This document shows positions 48,574 through 60,217 of a stretch of DNA of 64,000 nucleotides, piece after piece. The stretch spans positions 1 to 64,000 of the forward strand of contig MEDY01000047.1 in the NCBI GenBank assembly GCA_001724265.1, given 5' to 3'. The notes under the pieces were generated by a model that saw only the letters and a program-made list of their open reading frames with translations, was not told the DNA's origin and searched no databases. Made by a program: the position numbers and the translations under genes. Source of the DNA: Rhizaria sp. SCN 62-66. Taxonomy: Eukaryota; Rhizaria, unplaced. Each line of letters opens with the position of its first letter. The first letter of the stretch is position 1.

Positions 48574-49091
48574 GCGCACGCAGTCTGTTCTGAGGGTGGC
48601 GACAAGACGGGAGAAAGTGCAGATGGGTGGGACAAGTGCGGAGTAACCAGAAGATGAGCTTTAGGGAAAGTTATAAAGAGTTCCAGGCGGAAATAAATTT
48701 ATATTCGTAAGTGACAAGATGGCTGATTGTCGAATCATATAGTCATGAGCCAGCTGAAATGATATAACTAATGATAGATATGAAAAGCGGAACGATGCGC
48801 GGCGCATCAAGGAGGCTGGGTGGGACTGACGGCGTTTCGCAAGGAGTATCATGCACCAGCCCATGACCGTCAACCGGACTGCTGAAAAGTGATTAATAGC
48901 TTAGATAGAGCAATGTACTTATATTTAAAAAGCTTATCTCTCACTGTTCTATCTCGGTCACGTTTGACCTCGTTTCCACTTCGTCTCGGCTCGCGCCCGA
49001 TTAGCTCTCGGCCCGAACCTCCGGACTCCTCTCCGTCCTCCGTCTCGACACACGAACTCTGACTGAAGCCGTCTTGCCGCGATCCTACTCT
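48574..49091. promoter_or_regulatory. Divergent promoter region, SET gene (-) and PfkB kinase (+)
   Basis: The 518-bp spacer lies between two divergently transcribed starts and must contain both 5' flanks. Pyrimidine-rich sequence precedes the kinase ATG. No confident TATA box or initiator can be named. Confidence 0.5.
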
Positions 49092-50663
49092 ATGTCTGCT
49101 TCTGCCGCGGCTATCGCAACGTCTTTGCTCGCCGCGGGCTCCCGCTCGCCGCACGAGCTGAGTCCGAACATCAAGGTGACCGTGATCGGCGATGCCTTCG
49201 TTGACATTGTTGCCACGCACGTCAACGAGTTGCCGACTTGGGGTCATAACTCGCTTAGTGAGCGTCTCGATATATTTACTGGTGGCAGCGCCGGTAACGT
49301 CGTCGCCCACCTGGCCGCGTTTTCACACAAGCAGCCGCTGCAAATTGACCTGAACAAGAAGACCAGTTCGAACACCAGCTCCAAGAAGCCTGCCACCACA
49401 GCTGCCGCGCCGTCCTCCGCGCTACCCGCGCCTTTGTTTCCCGCCCCCGCGTACATCTGCCACATCGGCAACGACTCACTGGGCAACTACACGCTGCGCC
49501 ACCAGCAAGCGCGCGGCGTCGACACGTCGTTCGTGCTCAAAGACCCCGTTGCGTCCACGGGCGGCTGTCTGGTGCTTAGCTCACACGCCGCCGGCGACCG
49601 CTCGTTCGTGTCTTCGCTGGGCGCCAACGCGACGTTTACCCCGGGGCACTTGGCGCGGCATGCGGGCGTGATGGCGAGGCTTGCGGCGTCGTCGCATGTT
49701 CACGTGTCAAACTTGCTCGGGCTGCCGCTGATCAGCTCCACCGATAAAGACAACGCCCAGATCAGCAGCAACAGCAGTAACGCTAATGCCTCTGGCAAGT
49801 CTGGTAGTGGCAAGGCGTCTCCCAAGAGCAAGTCGAAGGACAAGAACAACAGCACCAGCACCAGCACCGCCGCTGCGGTCAGTAGTGACTCCACGTCCCT
49901 TGCGGATGTTTTGACCGCAGTCCGCGCCCGCGCCCCCGGCGTGACGCTCTCCGTGGACCCGCAGAACGCCAACGGCGCGCCGTGGGTGTCCCCGGCCGTG
50001 GCGGCCGTGCTGGCGCTGTGCGACGTGCTGTTGCCCAATGAGGTTGAAGCCGCGCATATGGCCGCGTACGCGCTTGCAGCCGGGTTTGTCGCAGTGTCAC
50101 AGACCACGACCGCGACCGAAACCGGCAGTGGCGCCACGGTGCCCACGGTTACGCGTCTTGACTTTGACGCAATCGTCGCAGCTAATAGCAACAGCAACGC
50201 AAGCCACGCTGTCGTGAACACAAACAGCTACACGTATGCGCGTGTTGTTCCTGCGCCGGTCACTCTGTCGGCCGAAGCCACCGCGGCCGCTTCCGCCGCG
50301 GCCTCAGCATCTGCGTCGCTGCCCGACAGCGTCGTTGTCGGCGTCCTGACCGCGCTTTTGCCTGCGCACGCGCTGCTGGTGCTGAAAGAGGGTCCCCGCG
50401 GCGCGCGCGCCTTCGCCCGCGGCCGCTGTATCGCGTCATGCCCGGTCTTCCCGGCCACGGTCGTCGACACCACGGGCGGCGGCGACTCGTTCGACGCCGC
50501 GTTTCTCGCCGCCTGGCTCTCGGGCCACGGTGCCGCGGCCGCCGTGCGCGCTGGTTGCGCCACGGGCGCGATCCGCGTCGGCGTCGTCAGCGGCAGCAGT
50601 CACTGCCCCACGTGGGCGCAGGTCATGGACAAAACCGCGGAGAAACCCGTGGCGGCTTTGTGA
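49092..50663 (+). CDS. PfkB-family carbohydrate/nucleoside kinase
   Basis: ATP-dependent kinase of the ribokinase/PfkB fold, 523 residues, one exon, ending at TGA. Visible landmarks are the N-terminal strand KVTVIGDAFVDIV, the Gly-rich FTGGSAGNVVAHLAA substrate region (PfkB signature 1 region), TGGCLVL, and signature 2 near the C-terminus, VDTTGGGDSFDAAFLAAWL, which contains the anion hole and catalytic Asp. The family consensus is DTxGAGDxF; here the Ala is Gly. Extra length against the usual 300-350 residues comes from Ser/Asn/Lys-rich inserts at about residues 75-110 and 225-270 and an Ala-rich insert before the C-terminal helices. The start is ATG 49092; no in-frame ATG lies upstream. The substrate is uncertain; ribokinase, adenosine kinase and ADP-dependent sugar kinases share this fold. 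Confidence 0.9.
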   Translation: MSASAAAIATSLLAAGSRSPHELSPNIKVTVIGDAFVDIVATHVNELPTWGHNSLSERLDIFTGGSAGNVVAHLAAFSHKQPLQIDLNKKTSSNTSSKKPATTAAAPSSALPAPLFPAPAYICHIGNDSLGNYTLRHQQARGVDTSFVLKDPVASTGGCLVLSSHAAGDRSFVSSLGANATFTPGHLARHAGVMARLAASSHVHVSNLLGLPLISSTDKDNAQISSNSSNANASGKSGSGKASPKSKSKDKNNSTSTSTAAAVSSDSTSLADVLTAVRARAPGVTLSVDPQNANGAPWVSPAVAAVLALCDVLLPNEVEAAHMAAYALAAGFVAVSQTTTATETGSGATVPTVTRLDFDAIVAANSNSNASHAVVNTNSYTYARVVPAPVTLSAEATAAASAAASASASLPDSVVVGVLTALLPAHALLVLKEGPRGARAFARGRCIASCPVFPATVVDTTGGGDSFDAAFLAAWLSGHGAAAAVRAGCATGAIRVGVVSGSSHCPTWAQVMDKTAEKPVAAL

Positions 50664-51483
50664 GGCGCTAAGGTTAACAAGAACGCGAATAAGAGTAGAA
50701 GGGAAAATGCTGAGGGACTAGAGAGAAAAGCCGTGATCAAACAAAAACAGATGCTGATGAGTTAAAATCTAACTATGGCTTGTGACTAAATGAAAGACTT
50801 AAGGAATTAACTTTTAATTTTAGCTTTTTGTTCATTTAAACTATTATAAAATTGTGTTTAAAAATATACACATATCGTTTGTTGCCCCAGAATAACTGTC
50901 TAGTTTTTGTGTGTCATCTTTTGTTCAGTTACTGTTATCATAGCGCAAGTCGTTGCAGGTAGCATGAGGTTTCATGTGGCGTAGATCACATACTTGGGCA
51001 GAAACATAAATTAAACAAAACAATAACACATATATCTCATTAGGCGCTGGGAAATGTTGTGTATGCATTGTTTTCAGTTGTTGGCGCTCCGTCGCGTTGC
51101 TGCTGGCGCCAGTCAGCCTAAAATCCACTTTAACTAGTCATAGGCATTCTGGGTAGGAAATAAAAATCAAGTTGATTTCTTTGTGAATTGGAATATGTTT
51201 ATTGCCTGTTCAGTTCCCATCTTACTAGTTGTCGTTGTTTCAAATTATCCGATCTTAAAACCAAACCCGTTTATTGTTAACCAATACATGACTGTTATTT
51301 TAATATCCATCAACAAATGACTAAAAAGTTTTGTTTTATTCACAAAAACATATATAACACAAGTTCTAAGATGGCACATTGATCCGTACTGCTGCTTCAA
51401 GCACTAGGCGTGCACAGCGCAATACGTACGTACGCGTCACAATTCTTCAACCTAAGCTGACGAACACACAATGTAGCATCAGC
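50664..51483. other. Convergent AT-rich intergenic region
   Basis: Spacer of 0.8 kb between the 3' ends of the kinase (+) and CysRS (-). It is AT-rich with several A/T runs suited to polyadenylation on both strands. No gene is seen. Confidence 0.6.
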
Positions 51484-54084
51484 TTACTCCGGGCCCTTCT
51501 TGCCGACGTTAATCTTGGCAATAGTGGCATCGCGCTCCACAACAACCGCATCATACTGCTGCTGCAGCTCCGCAATCTCGGCCTCCAGCTTGGCGCAGAA
51601 TACCGCCACATCCTCCTCCTTCGCCTGCGCCATAGCGCGCTTGACAACCTCATCGCTCTTCTTGGCCAGCGCGAGCACGTTGACGAGCTTGCGGCGCGCG
51701 GCGTCCTCGAGCGCGACGCCCGCAGCGTCGTGCGTGGGCACGCCCGTGGCCGGGTCAGCGGGGCCGTACTTGCCGGCGTTGTCGCCCGAGCTGAAGAAGG
51801 CCTCCGACGGGCACTTGACGCGCTGCTGCACCTTGGGGAGCAGATCCGTCTTAAGGCCGGTCTTCTTGACGAGCGGACCGAGCTTCTTCTCCGCGATCTG
51901 CTTCACCAGCTCCACGGCGTTGTCGAGCTTCCACACGCCGCCGCCGGTGACCTTATCCTCGAGACGGATGCCAAGCAGAGGCAGTGAGTCGTCACGGAAC
52001 GCGTCGCACGCGGTCATGATCTCGCGCTTCATGTTCTCCGGCGCCGCAGACAGCGCAACCTTGCGGATGTTGTCGCGGAAGCCGCAGAGCCGGTCGATGA
52101 CGTCGTTGGTGAACGCTGCGCCCGCGGCCGAGTCGGCGCCAGTGCCTGCGGCGGCGAGGATGGACTGGAGGAACCCGGCCTCATCGTCGCGGACAACGCC
52201 GAACACCTTAAGCATCTTGTCGACGTAGGCCGCGATGGACTTGAGCATAAGAGTCTTGGCCGCGGGGGCCGGGTTTGCCGCGAGGTACTTGTTCACGGTC
52301 GAGATGAGCGAGAAGATCTCCGACATTGCAACGGTGTAGTTGATGTTGTCGAGCAGAGCGGCGTGCACACGCGCCTGCGCCTCGTCAAAGGCGACGCGGA
52401 GAGCGCGATCAGCGTCCGTCCACGTCTGGTGAATCGTGTGCAGCGGACCAGCAGCCTTGACTTCGTTGTTGATGTTGAGGAAAAACTCCTTAAGCGTACG
52501 CTCACGGGTGCAGGCGTCGGCGAGCGACTCGTCGCCGTAGTTCATGCGCATATCCCACTTCTGCATAAGGAAAAGCAGACGGAGCTGGCGCGGGGAGTAG
52601 TCGCGCAAGGCTTCGCGGATCGTGATGAAGTTCTTGAGAGACTTGGACATCTTCAGACCCTGCGTGAGAGTAAATAAAACAAAGAAGAAATATCGATAAA
52701 AATGAGACATAATGACAAAAGCAAGACAGGTTCGCGGCACAAGAACAAATTATTCGCAGAGAGGAGAGGAAAACATGAATATACATGCGGTATTAGAGTT
52801 TCTTTAAGCGATAGAGAGTATATAGCGTACTTGGATGTGGAGGTGGCCAGCGTGCATGAAGTAGTTGACCCACTGCTTGCACGACGAAAACGCCTCGGAC
52901 TGCGCCAGCTCATTATCATGGTGCGGGAACTTGAGATCCTCACCACCGGTGTGGATGTCAAACTGCGTGCCGAGCACGTCCGTCGCCATGACGGAGCACT
53001 CGATGTGCCAGCCGGGGCGGCCGGGGCCCCAGGGAGACGGCCACTGCGGCTCACCGGGCTGCGACGCCTTCCAGAGCGCGAAATCGTTGGGGTGCTTCTT
53101 GACGGAGTCACCGCGGGCAAGAGCACCCTCGCCCTCAGCGGCCAGCTCGGCGTTGCCGACTCCGGCGGGGTTAAGCTTGGCGTAGTGGTGGCAGAAGTTA
53201 CCGCCTTCGTCCTTCTTGGTGCTGAACGCGACCGTGTCGAAGTAGACGGAGCCGTCGCCGTCGCTGTATGCAAGCCCCTTTGCGACGATGGTCTCGACGA
53301 ACGCGACGATCTGTGGCACGTACTCGGTGACGCGGGTGAGAGCGTCGACGTCGCGGATGCCCAGCGCGGTCATGTCCTCGAAATACTCCTTCTCGTATTT
53401 CTCCGTCAGCTGCTTGAAGATGCTGTGGTCGATGGCGTCGGCCCCGCTGGCGGCGGCCTCGGCGTCGAGCTTCGCAGCGAGCGCGCTACGTGCGGCGGCG
53501 ACGACGCGAGCGATGCCAGCGGCCGCGTCGGGGAGAGCGTGCGCGGCGGCGGCCACGGCGGGGAAAGCCGCGGCGTCGTCGGAGGCCATCTTGGCCTTGA
53601 GCTGAACCTGCTTGAGGAGGTCCTCGAGGTCGCTGACATAACGCTCCTCAGCAGTGGCGAGCTGCGCAGCGACGGATGTGACCTTGGCGGCCGTCTCCTC
53701 GACTGCGAGGGCCAGCGCGCGCTCGGCGTCGGCGATAACCGTGGGCAGGGACGTGGCGTTGCGCTCGTACTCGGCGGCGTAGTGGTTGCGGCGGGCGCGG
53801 ACGATGATCTTGTCCTCGATATCGGTGATGTTCATCACGTAGAAGACGTCGAAGTTGAAGTAGTCCTGGAAGATACGGCGGATGATGTCGAAAGTCATCG
53901 CGGCGCGCGCGTGGCCCAGGTGAGCAGCGTCGTAGACCGTGGGACCGCAGCTGTACCACTTGACGAGGTTGCCAGACATGGGAACGAACGGAACGGAGGA
54001 CTTGGTCATTGAGTTGTTGACCATGAGGGGGCCGGGCGCGTTGGCCTGCGTCGGCGGGAACCACGGAGCAGTGCGCTTAGACAT
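51484..54084 (-). CDS. CARS: Cysteinyl-tRNA synthetase, eukaryotic cytosolic type
   Basis: Class Ia synthetase that charges tRNA-Cys with cysteine. Exons 54084-52831 and 52659-51484 (donor GTACGC, acceptor CGCAG) encode 809 residues. Seen in order: WYSCGPTVYD (Cys is a zinc ligand), the HIGH-box variant AHLGHAR, FYVMNITDIEDKII, GWHIECSVMA (second zinc Cys), the TGGEDLKFPHHDNELAQSEA zinc/active-site block, and KMSKS just after the intron (residues about 421-425). The segment between the first ATP-site half and FEDMTALGI carries the long insertion typical of eukaryotic cytosolic CysRS. The C-terminal part is helical and ends in a coiled-coil-like region and KKGPE. Length is close to animal cytosolic enzymes (about 750) and far above bacterial ones (about 460). 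There is no clear organellar presequence. It faces the ankyrin/LRR gene across a 625-bp divergent promoter. Confidence 0.96.
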
Positions 54085-54709
54085 GCGGACAGCTAATGCA
54101 CTACATACCAGTATGTCATTAGTAAGTCGTGATGCGTTGAAGAAGACAACAGTATGGTGATTGGGGTAATTGAAAGACGAAGGCGATGAGGAAGCATAAA
54201 CTGGTTGGTGGCTGGTGGGCTGTGGAGAGAGATAGGGGCCTTGCTCGGAGGTTTCACGCAGCGTTATAAACAGGAAATGCAGAATACATATTGGCGTATT
54301 CGAACCGTAAGCTGTATGCTTATAAAAACGTTTCTATGAAGAATATGATAGCGTGCAAAAAGCACCGCATGAAAATGATTTTGCTAAGACTTTTTGCGAA
54401 CCTCCTACGCCGTCCAACGCCCGTTACTACCCAACATTTCAGCCCCCTCAATATCCATGTCCTAGTCGTCACGCGTAACAACGTCATAACTACGACAATT
54501 TAACCGATGTGATCTATGTATCTCTTCTTTTATTCCGCTCTTGTCAACGTTCTCACGCTCACAACACTCCTTCCCGTTTCCGTTTCGCTTGCCTCCAACG
54601 TCTATCTCTTCACTCGCCCTCAAGCAGAAGCCCTACCGACTCCCAGCAAAGCCAGGACTTCGAATTACTGCTCCTCGACTGTAGTCTTAACTCTCCACCG
54701 GATACAGAA
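54085..54709. promoter_or_regulatory. Divergent promoter region, CysRS (-) and ankyrin/LRR gene (+)
   Basis: The 625-bp spacer contains the 5' flanks of both genes. The stretch just before the plus-strand ATG (54500-54700) is pyrimidine-rich. No specific element can be named. Confidence 0.5.
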
Positions 54710-56461
54710 ATGCAGGTGCTGCCCCGTTTTATCCTGGCCGCCGGCGACGGCAACGTGGCCCTCCTGCGCGACACCGTCCAGAAGCACGGTCTCGGCCACG
54801 TCGACGCCGCGTCCCCGGCGGGCGAGACCGCGCTCATGGCCGCCTGCCGCGCCGGCCACGGCTCTGCGGTGCGTTTTCTCGTCGAGGTCTGCAGCGCGCG
54901 CGTCGACACGCGCTTCCCCGGCCGCGGCGACGGCTGGACGGCGCTGATGTACGCTGGTTACTTCGGTCGCGTTGGCATTGTGCGTTACCTCGTCGAGCAG
55001 GGCGCTGACTTCACTCTCCGCAACTCGGACAACCTGACCGTGCTCGAAGTTGCCCCCTGTGCCAACGCGACGCTGTCCGACGTCCAGGAGGCCGTTGCGC
55101 TTGGTATCCAGCTGCGCGCTGATGTCACCGAAGAGGCCGTCACTGTCTCATACAGCCAAATCGCGGCTGATTCCTCCACTCTCGCCGCGTCCAGCAGCGG
55201 CACGCAGCAGCAGCAACAGCAGCAGCAGCGGTTTGGTCCCGACTCCCGCTCGGCCGCCGCCACCGCCGCCGCGCTGTCGTCATCGTCCTCGTCTGCCAAC
55301 GCTGGCGGGTCCGTCGGCGGTATCGGCGAGGACGCACTCGCTTCGTGGCGCCAGCGCAATGCCGCCGCTGCCAACGCCGCGACCGGCGCAACCGACATTG
55401 CGACCGCGCGCCCCCGCCTCGTCGCGCTCTACCTCTCCGCTTGCTCCGACTTCGGCGTCGCCGCTGAGCAAGGCATCGTCGCGGCTATCAACGACAACTC
55501 TGGCGACATCCCTGAGTCCGGACTCGGCGCGCTCGCGCTCGGCCGCTGGCAAAAGGCGCTGGCCAAGTGGGGCGACACCGCGTTGACGCCGTTACTGGAA
55601 GTTCTGGCCCACGCGTTCCCCTCGTACCCGTTGCATTCACTTGATCTATCTTACACTGGACTTGGCGACGCCGCGGCGCGTCCGCTCGGACTCTTCATCG
55701 CCGCGTCGCGCACGCTCGTCGCGGTCAACCTCGAGGGCAACCTGCTCGGCCCCCGCGCGGGCGCGCTGCTGGCCGCCGCCATGGCGACGCAGCCGTCGGT
55801 GCAACACTTGAATCTTTCCTGGAACCCGCTCGAAGACGCGGGCGTCTGCGCGCTCGCTGACTCGCTGGCCAACTCCAATGGCACACTCTTGGCGCTCGAG
55901 CTCGGCAACACGCACATGGGCGTTCTTGCGGTCATCAAGCTCTCTAACTTACTCCGCGCGCGCCAGCCGCCGCTCTCGCGGCTTAACTTAGACTCGCCGC
56001 AGTTGCTCTCACCGGAGGGCGAGGAGGCTGTCGCCGCCGTCGCGCGCGCTCTGCCCGGCGCGGCCGTCGCGTCTCTGTCGCTCGCCAAGGCTGCGTGCAC
56101 AGACTCCGGCGCCCGCATGCTCGCGGACGGCCTCGCGTTGAACGCGTCTCTGTCGGAGCTCAACCTCCGGTGCAATCGTATCACGGCCACGGGCGCTGCT
56201 GCACTCGCGCGCGCGCTTAAGGGCCGCAACGCGGCGTGCTTTGTCAACTTGGACGCGAATCTGCTGCGTGATCAGGCGCTCGACGAGGTTTATGAGGTTC
56301 TTGACGCGCCCTCTCAGGCTGGGTCGGGCAAGGTTGGCAGTGTGAATAGCGGCTGTGAAGTGCAGTTTATCACTGATGAGCCCCTGGATGAGGACGAAGT
56401 GGACAGGTTCCAGACACAGAGGCACTGTCTTGTGTCTCGTCCTTTTGCTTCGCCCGAATGA
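54710..56461 (+). CDS. Ankyrin-repeat and RNI-type leucine-rich-repeat protein
   Basis: Protein-interaction scaffold of 583 residues, one exon, ending at TGA. The first ~120 residues are three to four ankyrin repeats (GETALMAACRAGH, GWTALMYAGYFGRVGIVRYLV). A Gln/Ser-rich linker follows at about residues 165-205. From about residue 300 there are at least six RNI/NOD-type LRRs of ~28 residues (LHSLDLSYTGLGDAAARPL, LVAVNLEGNLLGPRAGALL, VQHLNLSWNPLEDAGVCALA, LSELNLRCNRITATGAAALA). The C-terminus is acidic. There is no catalytic domain, signal peptide or TM segment. The start is ATG 54710; the frame stays open upstream but the sequence there looks like UTR. The specific partner or pathway is unknown. 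Confidence 0.9.
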   Translation: MQVLPRFILAAGDGNVALLRDTVQKHGLGHVDAASPAGETALMAACRAGHGSAVRFLVEVCSARVDTRFPGRGDGWTALMYAGYFGRVGIVRYLVEQGADFTLRNSDNLTVLEVAPCANATLSDVQEAVALGIQLRADVTEEAVTVSYSQIAADSSTLAASSSGTQQQQQQQQRFGPDSRSAAATAAALSSSSSSANAGGSVGGIGEDALASWRQRNAAAANAATGATDIATARPRLVALYLSACSDFGVAAEQGIVAAINDNSGDIPESGLGALALGRWQKALAKWGDTALTPLLEVLAHAFPSYPLHSLDLSYTGLGDAAARPLGLFIAASRTLVAVNLEGNLLGPRAGALLAAAMATQPSVQHLNLSWNPLEDAGVCALADSLANSNGTLLALELGNTHMGVLAVIKLSNLLRARQPPLSRLNLDSPQLLSPEGEEAVAAVARALPGAAVASLSLAKAACTDSGARMLADGLALNASLSELNLRCNRITATGAAALARALKGRNAACFVNLDANLLRDQALDEVYEVLDAPSQAGSGKVGSVNSGCEVQFITDEPLDEDEVDRFQTQRHCLVSRPFASPE

Positions 56462-57012
56462 GCACGCTAGCAGTGATCTGTTCACGGTAAACGCAAACGA
56501 GCGGTTGATCGCTTTCGGTGCCATGGTCGGAGTGCGTTGTGAGGAAGCAAACTAGGGCCGGAGTTCACTTAGTATTAGAGTACGTACATATGGTTCGAAT
56601 ACATTTTTCTTTTGTTTATTCGAAATCGTCGATGTTGTCACAGTGATCACAAGTCATTAGAATTCGCCTGCATGGTTGATAAGGGTTTGTGATGAGTGTT
56701 TGTGATTGAGTTGTTTTTGTGTATTATTCTTAGTATATATTTGGATCATTAAACACATGTTTGTTTTGCTTGGTATGCATATTTTGATATTTGTTTTGAT
56801 ATCATAAAGAGAAAAAGGAAAGAGGCACATTGCTCGCTCGCTTACATGCTTGTTTGTAAGTGATTCTCATCAATCACAAACTCGACTACATACTGGAGCT
56901 GATAACCGCGCTTACTACAAGCGCTCAGATACCATCACATGTACGTTAGTAGTGCGCATAGTAATGTGGTCATTTGGCAATAGTACATGATAAACATGTA
57001 CGTTTATACACT
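56462..57012. other. Convergent AT-rich intergenic region
   Basis: Spacer of 0.55 kb between the 3' ends of the ankyrin/LRR gene (+) and Rpn3 (-). It is AT-rich, with T-rich stretches after 56600. No gene is seen. Confidence 0.6.
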
Positions 57013-59486
57013 TTACTTCTTCTTTCCGTCCTTGTCCTTACCATCCTTGTCCTTGCTCTTCGCATCACGCTCCTTCTGAGCCTTAGCAATCGCCTCCTTC
57101 GCCTCCTTGTTCTTCTTGGCCTTGGTAGCCTCGTCCTCGTCGTCGTCGCGGCCGGCAGACGCGGGGTAGCGAAGCGCCTTGGTCGCCTGCGTTAAAGTAA
57201 AAGCAAATGCGACAAAAAAACATACGACGACATATAACTCGGTGAGATATGCACATCTCAAGATAAAAATACACACACCAATCAAACACAACTCAATATA
57301 CGAATAAGTACAATTGGAGATCGATATGCACATGTTAAAGTTGACTTGTCGGAAATTAGTAAACGTACCTCCTCGTGCACACCGAGGCAGTATTCAATAC
57401 GCGCCAGGAAGGCGTCCTTGGGCTGCTCAGTCGCGTAGAGATTGGTGCTCTCCTTGGCAGTGAGGCAGCCGGCGTCAGCGTCGAGCGTGGCGAGCACAAC
57501 GCCGTCGTGGATCGCCTTCGCGGTGAGCAGCTCAGCGTCAGCGGCGGACGGGAGAGAGAGACGGGCAGCCACGTCAGCCAGAGTCATGCGCGAGTACGAC
57601 GTGGTGAGCTTGCGGAGACCGGTCTTGATGACGTTCTGGCGCAGGCGAAGAACGAGGGACAGCGCACCGTCGGCTTCAAGACGCTCCTTGAGCGCGGCGT
57701 CGTCGAGAAGGGCGTTGAACGCACTCACGTTACCAACGCGCACAGCCTATTTGAGTTACATTAAGCAGAATAGAAGAAGACACAGATGAGTGACGATTTC
57801 AATGAAAGTAATTGATATCGATAGACAATACAGACATCTATGGCGATGCAAATTTTTTCTTTGAACAGTGAAGATATATGCTTAGAAGTGTGTGTTTTCG
57901 TCTTTTACGAACCTGGGCGATGCGAGCGTAGGGGGCGAGGGCCGTCCGAAGCTCCTTCTGGTTGAACAGAACGCGGTCAGGCATGTTGCCGAGGAGCAGC
58001 TCAACCAGGATAAGGTGCTTCTGCACGGCCTGGACAAAGCCCCAGGCGCCGGAGGACGGGGCCTTGCGAAGAGCCTAAACAGAAACAAAACAACAGAAAT
58101 GACAAGAAATGACAAGATGACAAATGTGAAGCACAAGACGTGAGCGTATGTCGATGAAACGCGAGCATTTCGGATGGCACATAAGAATACACATTTCAAA
58201 CAACATTCGAATAGTTATGCTGTTCTACCGAGGCAACATACCTGCGTGAAGTTGGCGTGAGCACTGGTGTACTTGAGCTGCACAGCATCAATACGGCCAC
58301 AGTAGTAGGCGTAACGTGCGACAGTGTTGGTGTCACACTTGCTCTCATCGGGGAAGGGCGCGTTGGCACGGAACTTCTCGGCCTGCTGGTACAGCTTCTC
58401 GAGAAGGAAGCTGCGCAGGATAGCCACAGTGAGCACAGCCTACATTCGCGAAGCAGCAACAAAAGATGAACAGAAGTTGTTAAAGTTAAAACGAGTCCAA
58501 GATGTGGGCAAAACAAAGCTAAACTTGGCCATAACACACATATATATATACACTTTTTGTCGGATGCAGTAGATATAAAGATATACTTGCGAACAACATA
58601 CCTGAGCGGGCGCGTTGTGAGTGCGCGTGGCGTGCGAGCAGGCGGCCATGAGCGCCGGGCGCAGCGCGGGCAGCTTGCCAGCCTTGTCATGCGCCAGCGT
58701 CTGGAGCGAGTACACCGCAGCAGACAGCCAGTCCATAGCGTGGCGGGACACGACAGCGACACGGGCAGCGAGCGCGTCCGCCTGAGCCTCGGCCTCGGCG
58801 GCGAGACCGTGGTCGAAGCAGTAGTACGCCAGCAGGTGCGAGACGAACACGGTCACTTCGGGGGCCCACTCGGAGGGCTTCTTGGTCAGGACGGGGCCCA
58901 GTGCGGCCTCCGCGGTGGCGGCGGCGGCGTCGGGGCTGGGAGAAGCAGGGTCCTTGTCCGTCATCGCAGTTGCGCTCGCAGAAGCACTAGAGGAAGCACT
59001 GCTGGAGGACGAGCTGGTATTGTCTTTGTTGGCGGCCTCGAGAGCAGCAGCAAGCTCAGCACGCTTGCGCTCGTCCTCGGCCTCCTTGGCGGCCTTCTCG
59101 GCGGCCTCGCGCGCCTCCTCGGCCTCCGCGGGCCCGGGCACAGCGCGTGGGGCGAGTGCGTCGAGCGTGGCGACGAGATCGGGTGCAGCGGCCTCGAGGA
59201 TAGGACGCAAGAGGGCGGCGGTGAGGACGCGGCGAATGCTCTTGGTCTTGGTGACAGCGCGCGCGACGAGACGGAAGTCCTCTTCGTCAACGGCGCGCTG
59301 GATGAGCTCGATCGCCTGCTTCATGTCGCGGGTAGCGGCCTGGCGAGGGGTGAGCTTGGGGGCAGCAGGGGTGGCATCAGAGGCGGTGTCGGTGGTGGTG
59401 TCCTTGGAGTCCTTGCCTTCCTTGGTGTTGTCAGCGGTCTTCTTGGCATCCTTGGACTGGGCCGCGTCGCCGGACTCTTTCGCCAT
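57013..59486 (-). CDS. RPN3: 26S proteasome regulatory subunit Rpn3/PSMD3
   Basis: Non-ATPase subunit of the 19S lid, a scaffold for deubiquitinase Rpn11. Exons are 59486-58602, 58439-58242, 58074-57913, 57746-57369 and 57186-57013, giving 598 residues. Donors are GTATGT, GTATGT, GTTCGT and GTACGT. The helical repeat region contains ARYAYYCGRIDAVQLKYTSAHANF and LVELLLGNMPDRVLF, family-typical. The PCI winged helix follows: RQNVIKTGLRKLTTSYSRM, LADVAARLSLPSAADAE, AIHDGVVLATLDADAGCL. The C-terminal segment contains KDAFLARIEYCLGVHEE, then a charged Lys/Asp tail before TAA, as in other Rpn3 proteins. The N-terminus is longer than in yeast or human (about 530) because of Ala/Ser/Glu-rich insertions. 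The TAA is close to the family's usual end, which supports TAA as a terminator. Confidence 0.93.
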
Positions 59487-60217
59487 CCTTGGAACGGGAA
59501 GAGCTGGAGACAGTTGTTGTTGTGGTGCAACAGCAACAGTCGATGACCACCAACAGAAGATGTTTGTTGGGTTTGAAGTCGAGCACCAAGATTGAGAGGA
59601 GGGATTGAGAAGGATCAAAGAAGATGAGACGCAAATAGCCAGGCGGTAGAAGTATTATAGAGAGCATACATGCGAGACAATCAAGACTAGAGCCATCAGA
59701 AGATTGGCTGACCGCGTGTGCGAGAGATTAAGGAGTGAGAGCTGTTGGTCAGTGGTAGGCCCAACGGCAAGACTCAGCAGTGCGCCCTGAAGGCATCTGA
59801 TCATGGATAGCAATGCGAGTAAATTAAATAGCTAGAAAACAACACTGGCGTTAGCATATTCTAACTGCACCCTTGTTCAATGATGGTAGCACAAGATCTC
59901 ATCTGTCTGAGCAAGCGAGTCAAGCCCTCGATTGATTTGTGGCTGGATTTCGAAGCCTGACTTTTTTCGGTCCCCACCGAGGCCGCGGTCGCGACGTGAT
60001 GGCTTCCCACCCACCTGCTTGCTCGCTGTTGAACACAGTCTATTTGCTCTCGGCTCCAACCGTCAGAAAGCTTGTTTGCGCATTTCTCGCAACAAAACCA
60101 CAAACGCTACTTGGGAGCCTAATAAGCTATCCCCGCACGTCCATATCCCCCGCGCACTAAGTCCCTGAAAACCCACGCCTTGTCAGTGCCCTCTGCGCCT
60201 TCCCTCCCCGCCGCTTC
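59487..60217. promoter_or_regulatory. Divergent promoter region, Rpn3 (-) and CLN3-like gene (+)
   Basis: The 0.73-kb spacer contains both 5' flanks. Short open frames overlap on both strands at 59861-60170 but lack support. No element can be named with confidence. Confidence 0.5.

Noticed and set aside
43939-59486. Full reassignment of TAA as well as TAG
   Set aside because: Reading through TAA in SDR, TOP2 or Rpn3 adds AT-rich non-coding-like tails beyond family-typical C-termini, so TAA acts as a stop in those genes.
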